DNA of 22,177 bases, from NCBI GenBank assembly GCA_036897485.1, contig JAYMTF010001630.1, positions 1-22,177 on the forward strand. Direction: 5' to 3'. Below the pieces are notes generated by a model. The model had not been told where the DNA came from. It saw nothing but the letters and a program-made list of their open reading frames with translations, and ran no database searches. Shown piece by piece: positions 1 through 9,999 of this stretch. The DNA comes from Pelargonium nanum (Eukaryota > Streptophyta > Magnoliopsida > Geraniales > Geraniaceae). The stretch's first letter is position 1. Each line of letters opens with the position of its first letter. The position numbers and the translations under genes are program-made.

Positions 1-101
1 ATATTTAAAGCTATTTTATTTTAGGTAAAAGTGGAGCTAGCAGAAATTCAATTTTTTTTGTACAATATTTTAGGCAAATAACATTTATGTTATAAAACTA
101 A

Positions 102-388
102 GGTAGCGTTCGTTTAGCGATTTTTATTTGAAATCATGGGATAGTAGTACATATTGAGTATTTTAAAATTGTAATGATTGCGTTTGTTTATTTTTTTAGG
201 AGGGCATATTTGGAATTAAAAAAATATTATCTTTCCTCAAATGAGTTAAATAATTCCAAAATTTAAGGAATTGAAATAACACATCTATCATGTTATTTCA
301 ATTCATTAGAATTTAGATTTATTTAACTATGGGAAAGAAGGTTTAACTGTTTTATTTAAGTTAAAAACTCAGTTAAACGAACGCTACC
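102..388. mobile_element. Tourist-like MITE (PIF/Harbinger type), 287 bp
   Basis: The ends form a perfect 15-bp terminal inverted repeat, GGTAGCGTTCGTTTA at 102-116 and its complement at 374-388, with weaker pairing extending inward. The element is flanked by TAA on both sides (99-101 and 389-391), the 3-bp target duplication typical of PIF/Harbinger. It is non-coding and A+T rich. The family name is inferred from target-site length and size. Confidence 0.75.
268..304. repeat. Perfect 14-bp hairpin inside the MITE
   Basis: GAATTGAAATAACA (268-281) is complementary to TGTTATTTCAATTC (291-304) with a 9-nt loop. It is a second inverted repeat nested within the element's terminal repeats. Confidence 0.8.
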
Positions 389-779
389 TAATAATTTTTA
401 TTTCACACAAAAAGGAAAAAATAAATATGGTCGTTCATATCCATCAATTAATTAATACACCAAAATTTATATAGTCACATTCAATATAATATAGTGTCTT
501 TATTGGGGAAAAGAAGCATCTATTTCATGTTCAGAAGACATTACTCAACCACTCTATCCACTAGCATTTGCTGTGCAAAAAATGTGAGAAAAATAGGTTT
601 GAATTAGCCGTCTAAAAATGAGCTATCTTCATTTAATAATTGTAAAGTAGAATTGATATAAAGAAGATAAAAGAAAAAGCAGATGGCCTAACTACAACAC
701 AATCAATTATACGTGTTCGATATTTTATTGCAGGTGTATTACATAAAACCCAAAACTACATCAACTATTTTCCTGTCAA

Positions 780-1330
780 TACAATATAACTTTATAGATT
801 TGCGTTCGTGTCTAATTTAATGATAAAATTGTCAATTTTTATATCGTGTCGAGATGAAGTCATACTTAATCCATTCGTTTGAACTGGGTTGAGACGGGTA
901 ATTTTAAGCTTATTACTTATTTCAATGAGTTGACCTTTTGTGCTAAATTGCTCATAAATAGATTGTGTTTGAGTTGACGCTTTCAACATGACCCGTAAAC
1001 ACGATTCTTCATCCCCATATATATTACTACATTAGAATAAAACTCACTTTTAAAAGAAGTTATTGCTTGTAAATGCTATTAATTCCATAGTCGACCTAAT
1101 GTAAACCTTACCTATGGACCGAATTGCCACTGCTAATTAATAAAGCGAACTATTTGTGCAAATGTGTAGCATTAGACGTCAAATCTGTATTACACAAGTG
1201 AACACAAACACAACACATTTAATTTCCCTATTTATATATCAAATACTAACACAAAACATTTAACGATCGTGTTTGTGTTTCGTATTGGTTTTTCTAAAAA
1301 TAAAAATGATATGAGTTATCATATTCTCCG
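780..1330. repeat. Diverged dispersed repeat, TCGTGTT/AACACGA-rich
   Basis: Contains ATCGTGTCGAG, GATTGTGTTTGAGTTGAC, CTTTCAACATGACCC (about 980) and ACACAAACACAACAC with CGTGTTTGTGTTTCG (1200-1280). These words recur in P450 intron 2 and at 3720-4260 and 4890-5100. Boundaries are not sharp. Confidence 0.35.
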
Positions 1331-2660
1331 CTTTCACTATTTATAGCATACAATATTTGATCGATAAATATAGACGGATAGAAAAACGAGATAAAAATAA
1401 ATAAAAGAAATATAAAAATAGTTAACCAATGCTATAGTTTAGTTGTTACAAACTCAATCTAAACAAATTATATAGTTGTAAACATACTTAAATCATGTTG
1501 TATTGTTGTGTAATGAAGCTGCTGTTTACTAAAAAGAAAAAAATCAACGTATTGAGGACAAGGTTGATGATACCACCACCCACATGCAAGTGGGGACAAA
1601 AACTTCAGCATTTGTCTTGTTTATTTTATCATTTATTTGTCTTGTTAGGTGTATAAATAAAGTTAAATTATATATTTTATTTTATATTTAGAGTTTTGTC
1701 GGTGCGAATGGAGCGATAAGTTAATGGTTAGTTACTCTTATGTGTGAATGAGTTTTTCTTTTTATATAAAATAACATACGGATGATCAATCTTAAATGGC
1801 AACAAACTATGCAAAAAAGAGTTTGGGAACTCTCTTTGCTCGGTTTCGCTACGACACATTTGGCTGGCTCGGAACGGTTTGGTCTTTCAACACCAATTTT
1901 CTTGTGTGAAAGACACTATTCTACGCATTCAGACTTTTAACTTTTTCATGCTTAATTGTATGGATAGCTTTTTCTGTATCACTTTTTTGTTTTCTTCTTG
2001 GGTCGCCGATACATTAACTAGTCTGGGTTGATGGATTCGGTTTTGACTTTCTGTTTATACTTTTAATTTGACATTCGGATTAGAGAAATAAAAGATGTCG
2101 CTTGCCTGTAAAAAAATTATTGTTGGTAATATTTTGTAATAATTATTAGCGGATTTCTGCAACATGACGTTTGGTATGTACGACCGGTGCATGATACGTG
2201 CATGATACTTGCATGTTCTTTTGTTTGATTTGTCAACTTACTTTTTGTTTGTTGGCAAATTAGATTTTCATATATAGTAAGTAAAAATTGAATTTAAATT
2301 TTTAGATAAGATTTGAATTTCTTAATTTAAATTAAAGGTTGAATATTTGGATTTAAATAAAATTGTCAATTTGTACATGAATCTAAGTGCACCAAATTTT
2401 ATTTTGTTTTGCATATTTGAGTCACATTAAGTGAACCTCTAATCAAAATTTGTTCATTTTACATCAAAATCTAAAATTTTACGTAATATGATTCGATTTG
2501 CTTCAAATCGCATTTGCATTACTCTTTATCAATTTAAATCCGAACAAATTTGATTCGAAACTGATCAAAATTCTGAACTGCAACATATTCAAGAGAAAGA
2601 AATACAAGTTTTGAAAGACGGTAAATGACTCAAAATCACACTAGTTGGAGTTGTCAAACA
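1331..2660. other. A+T-rich intergenic DNA, no gene seen
   Basis: No coding frame with family resemblance. A 37-codon ATG frame at 1796-1909 is less A+T rich than its surroundings but matches nothing I recognise. Confidence 0.6.
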
Positions 2661-2668
2661 ATGCCCTC

Positions 2669-2866
2669 ACATAAGGATGATCATCACGCGGGAACAAACT
2701 CACAACCCGCAAATATTTGCCGACACGAAAATTTTAATGTCGTCAAGATGTAACATTTCAATTTCTAATTTTTGTACAAAAATATTTTCATGCGGGTAAA
2801 ACCTTACAAAATTGTCGATATGAGAATGTAAACGTTCAAAGACACGGGATGACATCCTCACATTTA
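2669..2866. repeat. Imperfect inverted repeat, possible MITE relic
   Basis: AAGGATGATCATCACGCG near 2672-2689 pairs imperfectly with the complement of CACGGGATGACATCCTC near 2843-2859. The arms are about 160 bp apart, around A+T-rich DNA containing further CGGG/CCCG words. No clear target duplication was seen. Confidence 0.35.
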
Positions 2867-2869
2867 ATC

Positions 2870-3719
2870 TTCTAGTATATGTGAAAATTTATTTTCCAAA
2901 CAGGTGAAACACGACGAGATGGGAACAAGAATTGGGTCATGAACAAGAATAGGTTTTACACCTCGTACGGAAACATGGACATGGACGGAAAAGTTTTTTA
3001 TGCAAGGACAGAAACATTATTATACTCTCAGTCTAAAGTTGCTCGTAACTACCTTTGGATGTGGTGCTCTGGCCACGGCCGTGGAGGCATCAAACCAGGC
3101 GCACGAACTTTATGGAACTTACATGAGCAATTTTAGTTTTGAGACATGTTTTTTTAATTGTGCGTTACAGTTGTTACTATCGAAATATTCGTGTATCATC
3201 AATACTGACTTATTTTTGTGTTTGTGTCAACCAAACGAAAATGAAAAAAGAGACAAAAAGTTTGTAATGACACAAAGAGTGTGGCAATGGAAGGATCGCA
3301 GCATCGTGAGTTTGGTGTTTCGTTTTGTGTTCACTTTTCGTCAACAACAAGAAAAGTAAGAGAGACAAAAGTTGGAACCTCTAGAGAAGCTCAAATCCTT
3401 TTTGTTTTATGCGTGTCTTTAAGAATTAAGCTTAAACAAATGTGGAAACACAAGCAAAGGATAAGGATTCAAATTCCTCCAACAATTTCAATTTTGGACT
3501 ATCAAATTGAGACAAGAGTGTGGAATAAGTTTATATGATTTTTTTCTAAACCAAAATGGGATTTCTATTTTTATTTTCAATTAGTTAGCAGTTAACACTA
3601 CAACCGTACAATATATATTAAAAAATATTTACAATATTGTTCGAGTAAACTGAATTTGGGACCCCATACTAGAGTCTAAGCTATTTACCACTTGGAACAC
3701 AAAACTTTAATGTATTTTT
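2870..3719. other. Intergenic DNA with a small G+C-rich island, no recognised gene
   Basis: Open frames of 65-119 codons occur here but overlap each other and resemble no family. A G+C-richer patch at 3050-3110 contains the perfect 12-bp palindrome CCACGGCCGTGG (3073-3084). It could be a remnant of coding or transposon sequence; I cannot identify it. Confidence 0.5.
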
Positions 3720-4260
3720 TTCCGTTAACTTTTAGATAGTTTGTGTTTGACTTGTCATTGATACAACTCGTTTCTAAAGTTTCAGCTAATCAGACAATTA
3801 TTTAATTATACTAATATTTAGAGTTGACAATTCGAGTCTCAGCATACAACATGACACAAACATAACAAAAAATAAAACTTGTTGGGCTCACTAATCTTGT
3901 AGCCGTATTGTGTTTAAGTTGAGTCTACAAAACACAGTTACTTGGTGAATTATTCCTTGTGACACGTCGAACACACACTCAACTATTGCGTTAGTATATA
4001 TACCCAAAAAGCACTGTTTTTTAAAGCACCGAAGACACTAGTTAGTCTTATTAATTCTATAAACAAATATTTGTATGTTAGCGAACATTTTAACTTGATT
4101 ATACTATTTTATTGATTAAGAGCGTGTTGAGATAAATGTGCTAGATTTACACAAAACTTGTTAGGACATGTTGCGTTACATTCTAAAAGGGTTCGTATCA
4201 ACAATAAAATAACGTTTAACCTCCAACACGAACACGAAATGCACATAATTATTACCCATG
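3720..4260. repeat. Diverged dispersed repeat, second area
   Basis: Rich in GTATTGTGTTTAAGTTGAG, GACACGTCGAACACAC and AACACGAACACGAAA, the same vocabulary as at 780-1330 and in P450 intron 2. No open reading frame stands out. Confidence 0.3.
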
Positions 4261-4353
4261 TGAAATAAAATAAAGTTTTGCTTATTTTTCCATAATATCT
4301 CTTGAGTGGAAGCAAATCTAGTAAGTTCTAGAATGAACCAAGAGAAAGCCGAA

Positions 4354-4552
4354 TGGGCCCACTATTGTAACTGGCCTGAATGATAATAGTTTATATGTTA
4401 TCAAGGCCCATATGTTTTATTTTTTTTTAAACATGGTCCATATGTTAAATACAAATATTTTATTTTAGAGGCAAAAGTAATGGGCTCAGAAATAGCCCAA
4501 CTAGAAATTGCAAGCTCAAAACACAATGTAAACGGTGTTCTTATTGGGCCCA
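4354..4552. promoter_or_regulatory. Site II (TGGGCY) promoter cluster without an evident gene
   Basis: Site II motifs occur at 4354-4361 (TGGGCCCA), 4405-4410 (GGCCCA), 4481-4486 (TGGGCT), 4494-4499 (AGCCCA) and 4545-4552 (TGGGCCCA). Groups of these TCP-factor sites mark promoters of plant housekeeping genes such as ribosomal and mitochondrial protein genes, and of snoRNA genes. Downstream is a leader-like G+C-richer stretch (GCCGCCG at 4591, CT-rich to 4650) and a first ATG at 4731 that stops after five codons. No convincing coding exon follows. Confidence 0.5.
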
Positions 4553-4658
4553 TCAAAACCCACATTTACGGGCTCTAAACAGTTACAATACGCCGCCGTT
4601 TGAAGAATCCGAGTTTAGATCCAAACCCGAATTCGAAACTTTCTCCTCTCACCGGAGC

Positions 4659-4775
4659 TGAGTCAGTGAGTCACGATCGAAGAAAACAAAGCTAATTGCG
4701 TTTTGACGCGTAGTTGGATCTATAAATTCATGGAATCGAACAGATGACGTCAGCGCATATGGTAAGATGACGTGG
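4659..4775. promoter_or_regulatory. bZIP-site cluster: tandem TGAGTCA plus three TGACG
   Basis: TGAGTCA occurs twice, 8 bp apart (4659-4665 and 4667-4673), matching the GCN4/AP-1-type bZIP site. TGACG follows at 4704, at 4745 (within TGACGTCA) and at 4768 (within TGACGTGGCA). The cluster lies downstream of the site II block, in what looks like a leader or first-exon region. Function is inferred from motif density only. Confidence 0.4.
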
Positions 4776-4889
4776 CAGTACTTGTGACAGTGGTTGTTTG
4801 GAGAAGTGGACGACTGTGATTTGTAGTGCGTCAATGCAACAAGTCAATTTACAAATGGACCATCCAACCTATTGCGGAGTATATCTTTG

Positions 4890-5100
4890 TCAACACGTTA
4901 GGTGCAAAACATAAAATAATTATTTATTATGTGTTGTGATGATTTGTGTGCGTGTTCAAGTCGGGATGAAAGTTAGTTGTGTGTTGCACGATTTAGCATA
5001 AAAATAACGTGTTTTGCAGTCGTGTACTTGAATAGTTGATCATGACTTATTCGGTCACAAAATCAACATGTTTGACACGACATTGTTCGACAAATTATTT
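4890..5100. repeat. Diverged dispersed repeat, third area
   Basis: Contains TATGTGTTGTGATG, GTGTGCGTGTTCAAGTCGGG, AACGTGTTTTGCAGTCGTG and TTTGACACGACATTG, matching the dispersed repeat vocabulary elsewhere in the window. It lies directly after the orphan promoter block and may mark the insertion that separated it from its gene. Confidence 0.3.
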
Positions 5101-6249
5101 AGATTACTTTACAATTATACATTCAAAACGCATTTTGAAACTCTACGACAAATTTTATCCAATAATCATCAAAATGTCTATAAACACCAAAAGTTTACTT
5201 ACTTCGTTTGATCTCTTTTTCTGAACAAACATTTTGCCTATAAATTTTCATACAAGTATTGAGTTAAGATCTAATGATTTGAATCCGATGCATGACATCA
5301 TAAGTTTAACCAACCCCATTTTGTGAGATCCACATGCTATAGACTTGATTATTCTTTGAGCTCAGTTTCTCACAAGACAATTACATGTCTACTCGAAGAA
5401 TATCGTACATTCTATATAAATTTCAATTTCGTACGAATTCACATTTCTTGTCAATCGAGTTCATAATAAAGCTTTTCAATATGTCCGAATTTTTAGCTCC
5501 AAACAAGTAGTACTAACCAAACATATGGAACATTTTATTGATGCTTTGTTTAACAATTTTATAAAATGTTGATTATCTATGCCCCCTCCATTTTTATCCT
5601 CTTTTCACAAAGCATTAGCAATTTGCATTGCCATGTTGTTTTGGTTCTCATTGCTCTACTGATTGCTTTATTTTTACTTTTACAATTTAACTTTAATTTT
5701 GTTTGGTAGAACAATATGTGTACCTTTATGCATGTTAAATGTTTCCATAAATTACATGGTGTTTTTGGTGGATAATAAAGTGGATTCAACAACAATTGTT
5801 GGTGGCATGATGTAATAGAATGTTTTTAGTACTGATCGATGTGATAATATGATCATTTTGGCTAACTTTATGTTTATGAGATGATACAATAAGTTGAGAC
5901 TATTCGGACCAAATTAATTCATATATGATTATTTACTTAATTAATGATTAGGTTGAAATTTGAACTACTCATCTATTATATTTTTAGTTTTAGAAGTATT
6001 TTACTATTTAAACTTCGTAAATAGAGACGTCTAATTGAGATGACACCTCCTTCTAATTAACAATGCATACAACAAAGTATAAAATTCATTTAACATATGA
6101 GCCACTCTATTCACATACTTACAAGTAAAGAAAAAAAATTACTAAAACACTTTGACATTCTATTTATATCAAAAATCACAATATCAATCACTCTTTGGAT
6201 TCAATCGCGTGAATTTGTAATGAGTTACTCTCAAACATAACACGATTCT
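5101..6249. other. A+T-rich intergenic DNA, no gene seen
   Basis: Only short random frames. A 27-codon hydrophobic frame starts at 5579 but has no follow-on exon that I can see. Confidence 0.6.
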
Positions 6250-6560
6250 AATTATGTGTCGTTTTCCACCAAATCAGATGATCATGCCTTCCACCACCCG
6301 AGACCCCTTAACACTAGCCCACGTAACTAGACATATGGTATTGATGTCTAGCCTGCAAAGTTTGAACAACCTGAAGTGCGTCAAACTCAACCACGTGCTC
6401 TTGTCAACCGTTCACTAACCTAACTAAACACGTCATGGATCGACAATGTCTCAACCTGACCATGAACGTCGCTCACCATCCCAACATCGACTTTAAAATT
6501 CTCGAACCACCCACCTTGCTATGGAGCGGGCCGACGAGAAAAATAGTGCCCCATATATAT
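6250..6560 (-). pseudogene. Possible degenerate LINE RNase H relic
   Basis: This stretch is richer in G+C than its surroundings. In shifting minus-strand frames it reads GGWFENFKVDVG, then, after stops, VEFDALQVVQTLQA. These recall the first and third motifs of plant LINE RNase H domains (W-x-KxNxDG and VExDxLxVV). Spacing is shorter than normal and there are several stops and frame changes. On the plus strand a short leucine-rich frame (about 6344-6418) offers an alternative reading as an LRR fragment. Weak call. Confidence 0.22.
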
Positions 6561-8369
6561 TAAGCTAGAGGTCGCTTTGAAGGATGCCAAAGTCTTTTCT
6601 CAACCGCCGACACCCCACCACCCTACTCGAAACGCCCTCAACTACCTTACATTTCTTTTTGCATCAGCGTGGGCCTTTGTCCTGCCCCATCCCCTCTATG
6701 TGATGATTGAAATGGTCAAAGTAACATCTATCGTATTTGTCATTGTACTTTTGGTTCTCGTCTAAAATTTTCTGCACAAAATCATCCGAAAGAAATTCAT
6801 TGTTTCTCCAATACTACATATAATATCGTAACCTGCATGCTTGTCTACTTGACAAGAACTCATAACCGAACAAGAAATAACCACGCCTTGAACAAGTGAT
6901 TGCTTCTTGATAATGGAACATTATTATTACCAAAAAATATGTTTTGAACTATTCAATCCGTTTTAAAGTTAGCACTAACAAGTGTTTAAATGTGTTAATA
7001 TGACATGTCAAAAAAATAAACAGCATCTATTTTCTTTATTTAGTGCTCTAATCATTCATAAAATGTCAGCAAGTGATACTATAGTTCTTTACTATAATTA
7101 AATATAGCTTTATTAAAAGTAGCTTATGATAAATTAACAAAGTAAGCAATGCTTTATGTCAATTGTTGCTTTGTTAGCATAGTTTCAGGTTTTGTTACTT
7201 TTAAACATCAAATTTGCTGTTCTGTTTTTGTGTTGTCCAATACCTTCCTACCTTTTATAGGACTATCACTAAAGATTTATGTAAACTAGAATAAACAATG
7301 AATTAGCATCTATCTAATGAAAATTTAACTTGATATAGGCTCTGTTTGCTTGTTGTCCTTTCAAGAAAAAAAAAAAGAGGAAAACTTTCAAAAACGTACT
7401 TTTAGATTGGAATTCAACACGAATTTTAGCAGATTTAAGTTTATCTTAATAATATTCAAATAACTATTTTTAGCAGTAATTTCCAGTAAAACCTAGTTGC
7501 ATCATCATTCATGAAACATTTTTGAGATAAAATGTATTATCAGCACGACTTGTGAATACGAATTGTCGTTTTTTATTTTGTTAGAAAGGAAAACATTGTC
7601 AAATAAAGAATTATTTTGAGATTTTATTTTTAAATGAGTTAGTGTATAAAATGGGCACAAACTATCTCAACATATCAACTTAATTAGGTAAAATTTGAGA
7701 GAAAGTCCAATATAATATCATATCTCTTTTGTGACAATTTCGCTAGCATAATTAACCACTTGCTGTATATTAACTAGTTAAATTATAGAGATTTGAAGAG
7801 GAAAAGAAAAAAAAACAATATTAATATTGATTATAGACCACCTTTGAATCTTTGATAAATAAAATTGGTACATGGAATCAAACGTGGACCCAAATATATA
7901 TATTCCAAATGTGTCTTGAATGGTGCACCCAAAAAGATAGAGAATAAGAATTTGTCTTCCAAATGTTCCCATCTCCACCAGGTCTTCGATTCCCAATTTA
8001 ATTAATTAAGATCTTAAGCATTGTTTAATTAAGTCTTTATTTAATATTGCCATTATGTGTTAGTGATAATCTCTCAAAGCACTATGTAATTGTCATCATT
8101 CTTTCACATGCACTCACTTTAATTATTATATATGTATCATTTTCTTATATTTTATTTTGCCACAAACTTGGAGTGTATGACAATCTAGTACAAAAAAATT
8201 AATATTGGCTTAAATGGAAATGAAGTCTATCAAGTCGAGTTATACAATAATGATAGCTTTCTTCATTTTTCTATAACCCGTACTCACTCATCTGAATGAA
8301 CTTTGAATGCACAATATATTTGATGCAAGTTGCAGTAAGAAGAGAAGTGATAATAGAGAAGAACTGAGG
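6561..8369. other. A+T-rich intergenic DNA, no gene seen
   Basis: A 62-codon plus frame (6577-6765) ends in a hydrophobic run but lies partly in the G+C-richer relic and matches nothing known. The rest is simple A+T-rich DNA. Confidence 0.6.
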
Positions 8370-8490
8370 TCTCACACTTATGCGCTCGAAATATCGACAT
8401 TTATTTAGCAGACGCTATCAAAATAAGCATGCGTTCAAAACTCATCACCCTCGTCTAGCAATTAAACCATTGAACCATTAATAAGGGGCA
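8370..8490 (-). mobile_element. Probable diverged tRNA-related SINE relic, opposite orientation
   Basis: On the minus strand, TGGTTCAATGG (8477-8467) resembles a Pol III A box. GTTTTGAACGC (8441-8431), 25 nt further on, resembles a degenerate B box. No clear A-tail or target duplication is visible, so boundaries are approximate. Chance or another tRNA-like repeat remains possible. Confidence 0.3.
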
Positions 8491-8635
8491 AATAATTGTT
8501 ATTGTAAAATGGGGTTTTAATTTTTTGTACTTTGAAGTACATTGTTATAATTAATTTGAACAAATGTAAGACTTCAAAGTAAGATGTACGTCTTATCATA
8601 GATATTAATAATTAACACTCGTCTAACACGTTTTT

Positions 8636-8644
8636 CGTTTTCAT
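8636..8644 (+). repeat. SINE target-site duplication, left copy
   Basis: CGTTTTCAT, identical to 8825-8833 on the other side of the SINE. Confidence 0.75.
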
Positions 8645-8824
8645 ACCAACATCTCATGGGCCAAGTGGTAAGCACACCACTTAGGTACCGTAGTGTCTCG
8701 GATTCGAGTCACCGTGGGCACTGTTGGTATCCTAGTTTGAAATTAGTGATAGGTAAGGGCATGGGTAGATATTATATATAATATTCTTATCATGTACTCA
8801 TTGTACTATTTCAAAAAAAAAACA
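8645..8824 (+). mobile_element. tRNA-derived SINE, full length, with A/B boxes, A-tail and 9-bp target duplication
   Basis: The head contains an RNA polymerase III A box, TGGGCCAAGTGG (8657-8668), and a B box, GGATTCGAGTC (8700-8710), 31 nt apart, as in tRNA-derived SINEs. The body is about 180 bp and ends in about ten As (8813-8822). The word CGTTTTCAT occurs directly before (8636-8644) and after (8825-8833), marking a target-site duplication from retroposition. The strand is set by box order and A-tail. It is not a tRNA gene: there is no cloverleaf beyond the promoter boxes. Confidence 0.8.
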
Positions 8825-8833
8825 CGTTTTCAT
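8825..8833 (+). repeat. SINE target-site duplication, right copy
   Basis: CGTTTTCAT, identical to 8636-8644, directly after the A-tail. Confidence 0.75.
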
Positions 8834-9455
8834 GACGATTAAAATTTGCTGTATATAAAAATTTGCATACTATTTTTCAAATTATGGGATAAATATTTGT
8901 CAAAATTTTCATTACAAGACGGTGCAACATATGTGTCTTTAACATTGTTCCGAAAGAGAATAATATCAATATGTGCGTATACATATATTATATTAATTTG
9001 AAAGTGGCATGTTTTTAGTATAAACCTAGTACTTTTCAAATTGTTTTTGCCTTATATTTTTATTTTTCTATGTACAAGTACTGAATAAAACTGAAAATCT
9101 AAAAGAAAAAAAATAGCCATATCACATTCAACCTAACACTTTGAATCTAAACATGTGGGCACCCAAAAATTTGATTGATCGAAAATTTTCAAGTTAAATT
9201 GGATTTGACAAATATTCACAAACCTACACGATTTAAAGATCGACCCAATTAATACCCATTTTTAAACCCAAAATTGGGATCTATATATCGCATGTACCCA
9301 CAACTTCACATTACCATTTCATGATTCATAGTAATTCACACCCAAACACAACACAAAATAAAAATATGTACATCACACAAAATTGAAAATTCATTTATAG
9401 AAAAAAAAAAGAGAAAGAAAGAAGAAGAAAAAAAAGTGAGTGTTGGGTACAAAAT
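8834..9455. other. 3' flank of the NIMIN gene
   Basis: A+T-rich DNA. A purine-rich run on the plus strand (9400-9437) would be pyrimidine-rich 3' UTR of the minus-strand NIMIN transcript. No clear AATAAA was found on the minus strand close to the stop. Confidence 0.5.
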
Positions 9456-9800
9456 TCAAACCGGATCTTCCTCCGGACCCGGGTTAACATTAAGATCCAG
9501 ACCCGCATTCACGTCCTCTCTGTTTGGCTCGCCCTCCACGCCACTCGCTTCCTCCGCCGTGCGATTCCTCGCCCCCCCCAACATTGCCCCCGATCCCCCC
9601 GCCGCCGACAACTTCTCGCCGCCGCCGTTCCTTTTGAAATACCGGACGGCCACGTGTATCCGCCGCAGGATCGCGAAGAATTCCTCCACCTCGTCCTCCG
9701 TCGCCGCCGCGTCGTCGCCGTCGTCTCGCGGTTTCATGTTACGCGCCGCCGCCGAAACGGCGTCGCTGGGAGGCTCTTTCCTCTTCTCTCTGCCTGACAT
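9456..9800 (-). CDS. NIMIN2: NIM1-interacting (NIMIN-2-like) protein, NPR1-binding transcriptional modulator
   Basis: A single uninterrupted exon encodes 114 residues, the size expected of NIMIN proteins. Seen: a basic N-terminus (KRK at 6-8), an acidic stretch (28-40) running into EVEEFFAIL (37-45), then a basic amphipathic segment to about residue 57, a Gly/Ala-rich linker, and near the C-terminus LDLNVNP (101-107). That last motif fits both the LxLxL and DLNxxP forms of the EAR repression motif. Known of the family: the FF-containing segment contacts NPR1/NIM1, the salicylic-acid coactivator, and the EAR motif recruits TOPLESS-type co-repressors, so NIMINs act in the nucleus to damp PR-gene induction. 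The ATG at 9800 is the first in frame; a TATA-like site lies about 100 nt upstream. The G+C-rich exon contrasts with its A+T-rich surroundings. NIMIN-1, -2 and -3 cannot be separated confidently; the longer antisense frame is a shadow. Confidence 0.85.
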   Translation of the reverse strand: MSGREKRKEPPSDAVSAAARNMKPRDDGDDAAATEDEVEEFFAILRRIHVAVRYFKRNGGGEKLSAAGGSGAMLGGARNRTAEEASGVEGEPNREDVNAGLDLNVNPGPEEDPV

Positions 9801-9902
9801 CTGTCCCCGGTTCCGTGCTGCCGGAGGTGACTGTATCGAAAGTTTTTATTCTCTGAAACGCTCTCGCTCCACTACTTGGACCTGCTTGGGTCATCGATTC
9901 TA

Positions 9903-9908
9903 ATTATA
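9903..9908 (-). promoter_or_regulatory. Putative TATA box of the NIMIN gene
   Basis: On the minus strand the sequence reads TATAAT in the context CTATAATTAG, about 100 nt upstream of the NIMIN ATG. Position and composition fit a core promoter; there is no transcript evidence. Confidence 0.4.
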
Positions 9909-9976
9909 GAGAATCGAGAAAAGCTTGGGTCACGGGTCGGTCAGGCATGTCAATCTAACAACTGAACCAGTGGTCG

Positions 9977-9984
9977 CCACGTGG
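9977..9984. promoter_or_regulatory. Perfect G-box (CCACGTGG) upstream of NIMIN
   Basis: CCACGTGG is an 8-bp palindrome containing the CACGTG core bound by plant bZIP and bHLH factors. It sits about 180 nt upstream of the NIMIN ATG and about 70 nt upstream of the candidate TATA box, a typical spacing for a functional proximal element. Which factor binds is not visible from the sequence. Confidence 0.45.
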
Positions 9985-9999
9985 GTTGATCCAATTGGG

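Noticed and set aside
1796..1909. 37-codon ATG frame
   Set aside because: Too short and not similar to any peptide family I recognise.
3000..3359. 119-codon plus frame
   Set aside because: Overlapping frames, A+T-rich second half and no recognisable domain; insufficient to call a gene.
4649..4834. 61-codon minus frame in the bZIP/leader region
   Set aside because: No family resemblance; lies antisense to the probable leader of the orphan promoter.
5579..5662. 27-codon hydrophobic, signal-peptide-like frame
   Set aside because: No downstream exon or mature peptide motif found.
8657..8710. tRNA gene
   Set aside because: A and B boxes are present, but no acceptor stem or cloverleaf; A-tail and target duplications identify a SINE.
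9436..9903. 155-codon plus-strand open frame opposite NIMIN
   Set aside because: It is the low-complexity antisense of the G+C-rich NIMIN exon; Ser/Pro/Arg-rich with no family resemblance, and begins with a non-ATG codon.
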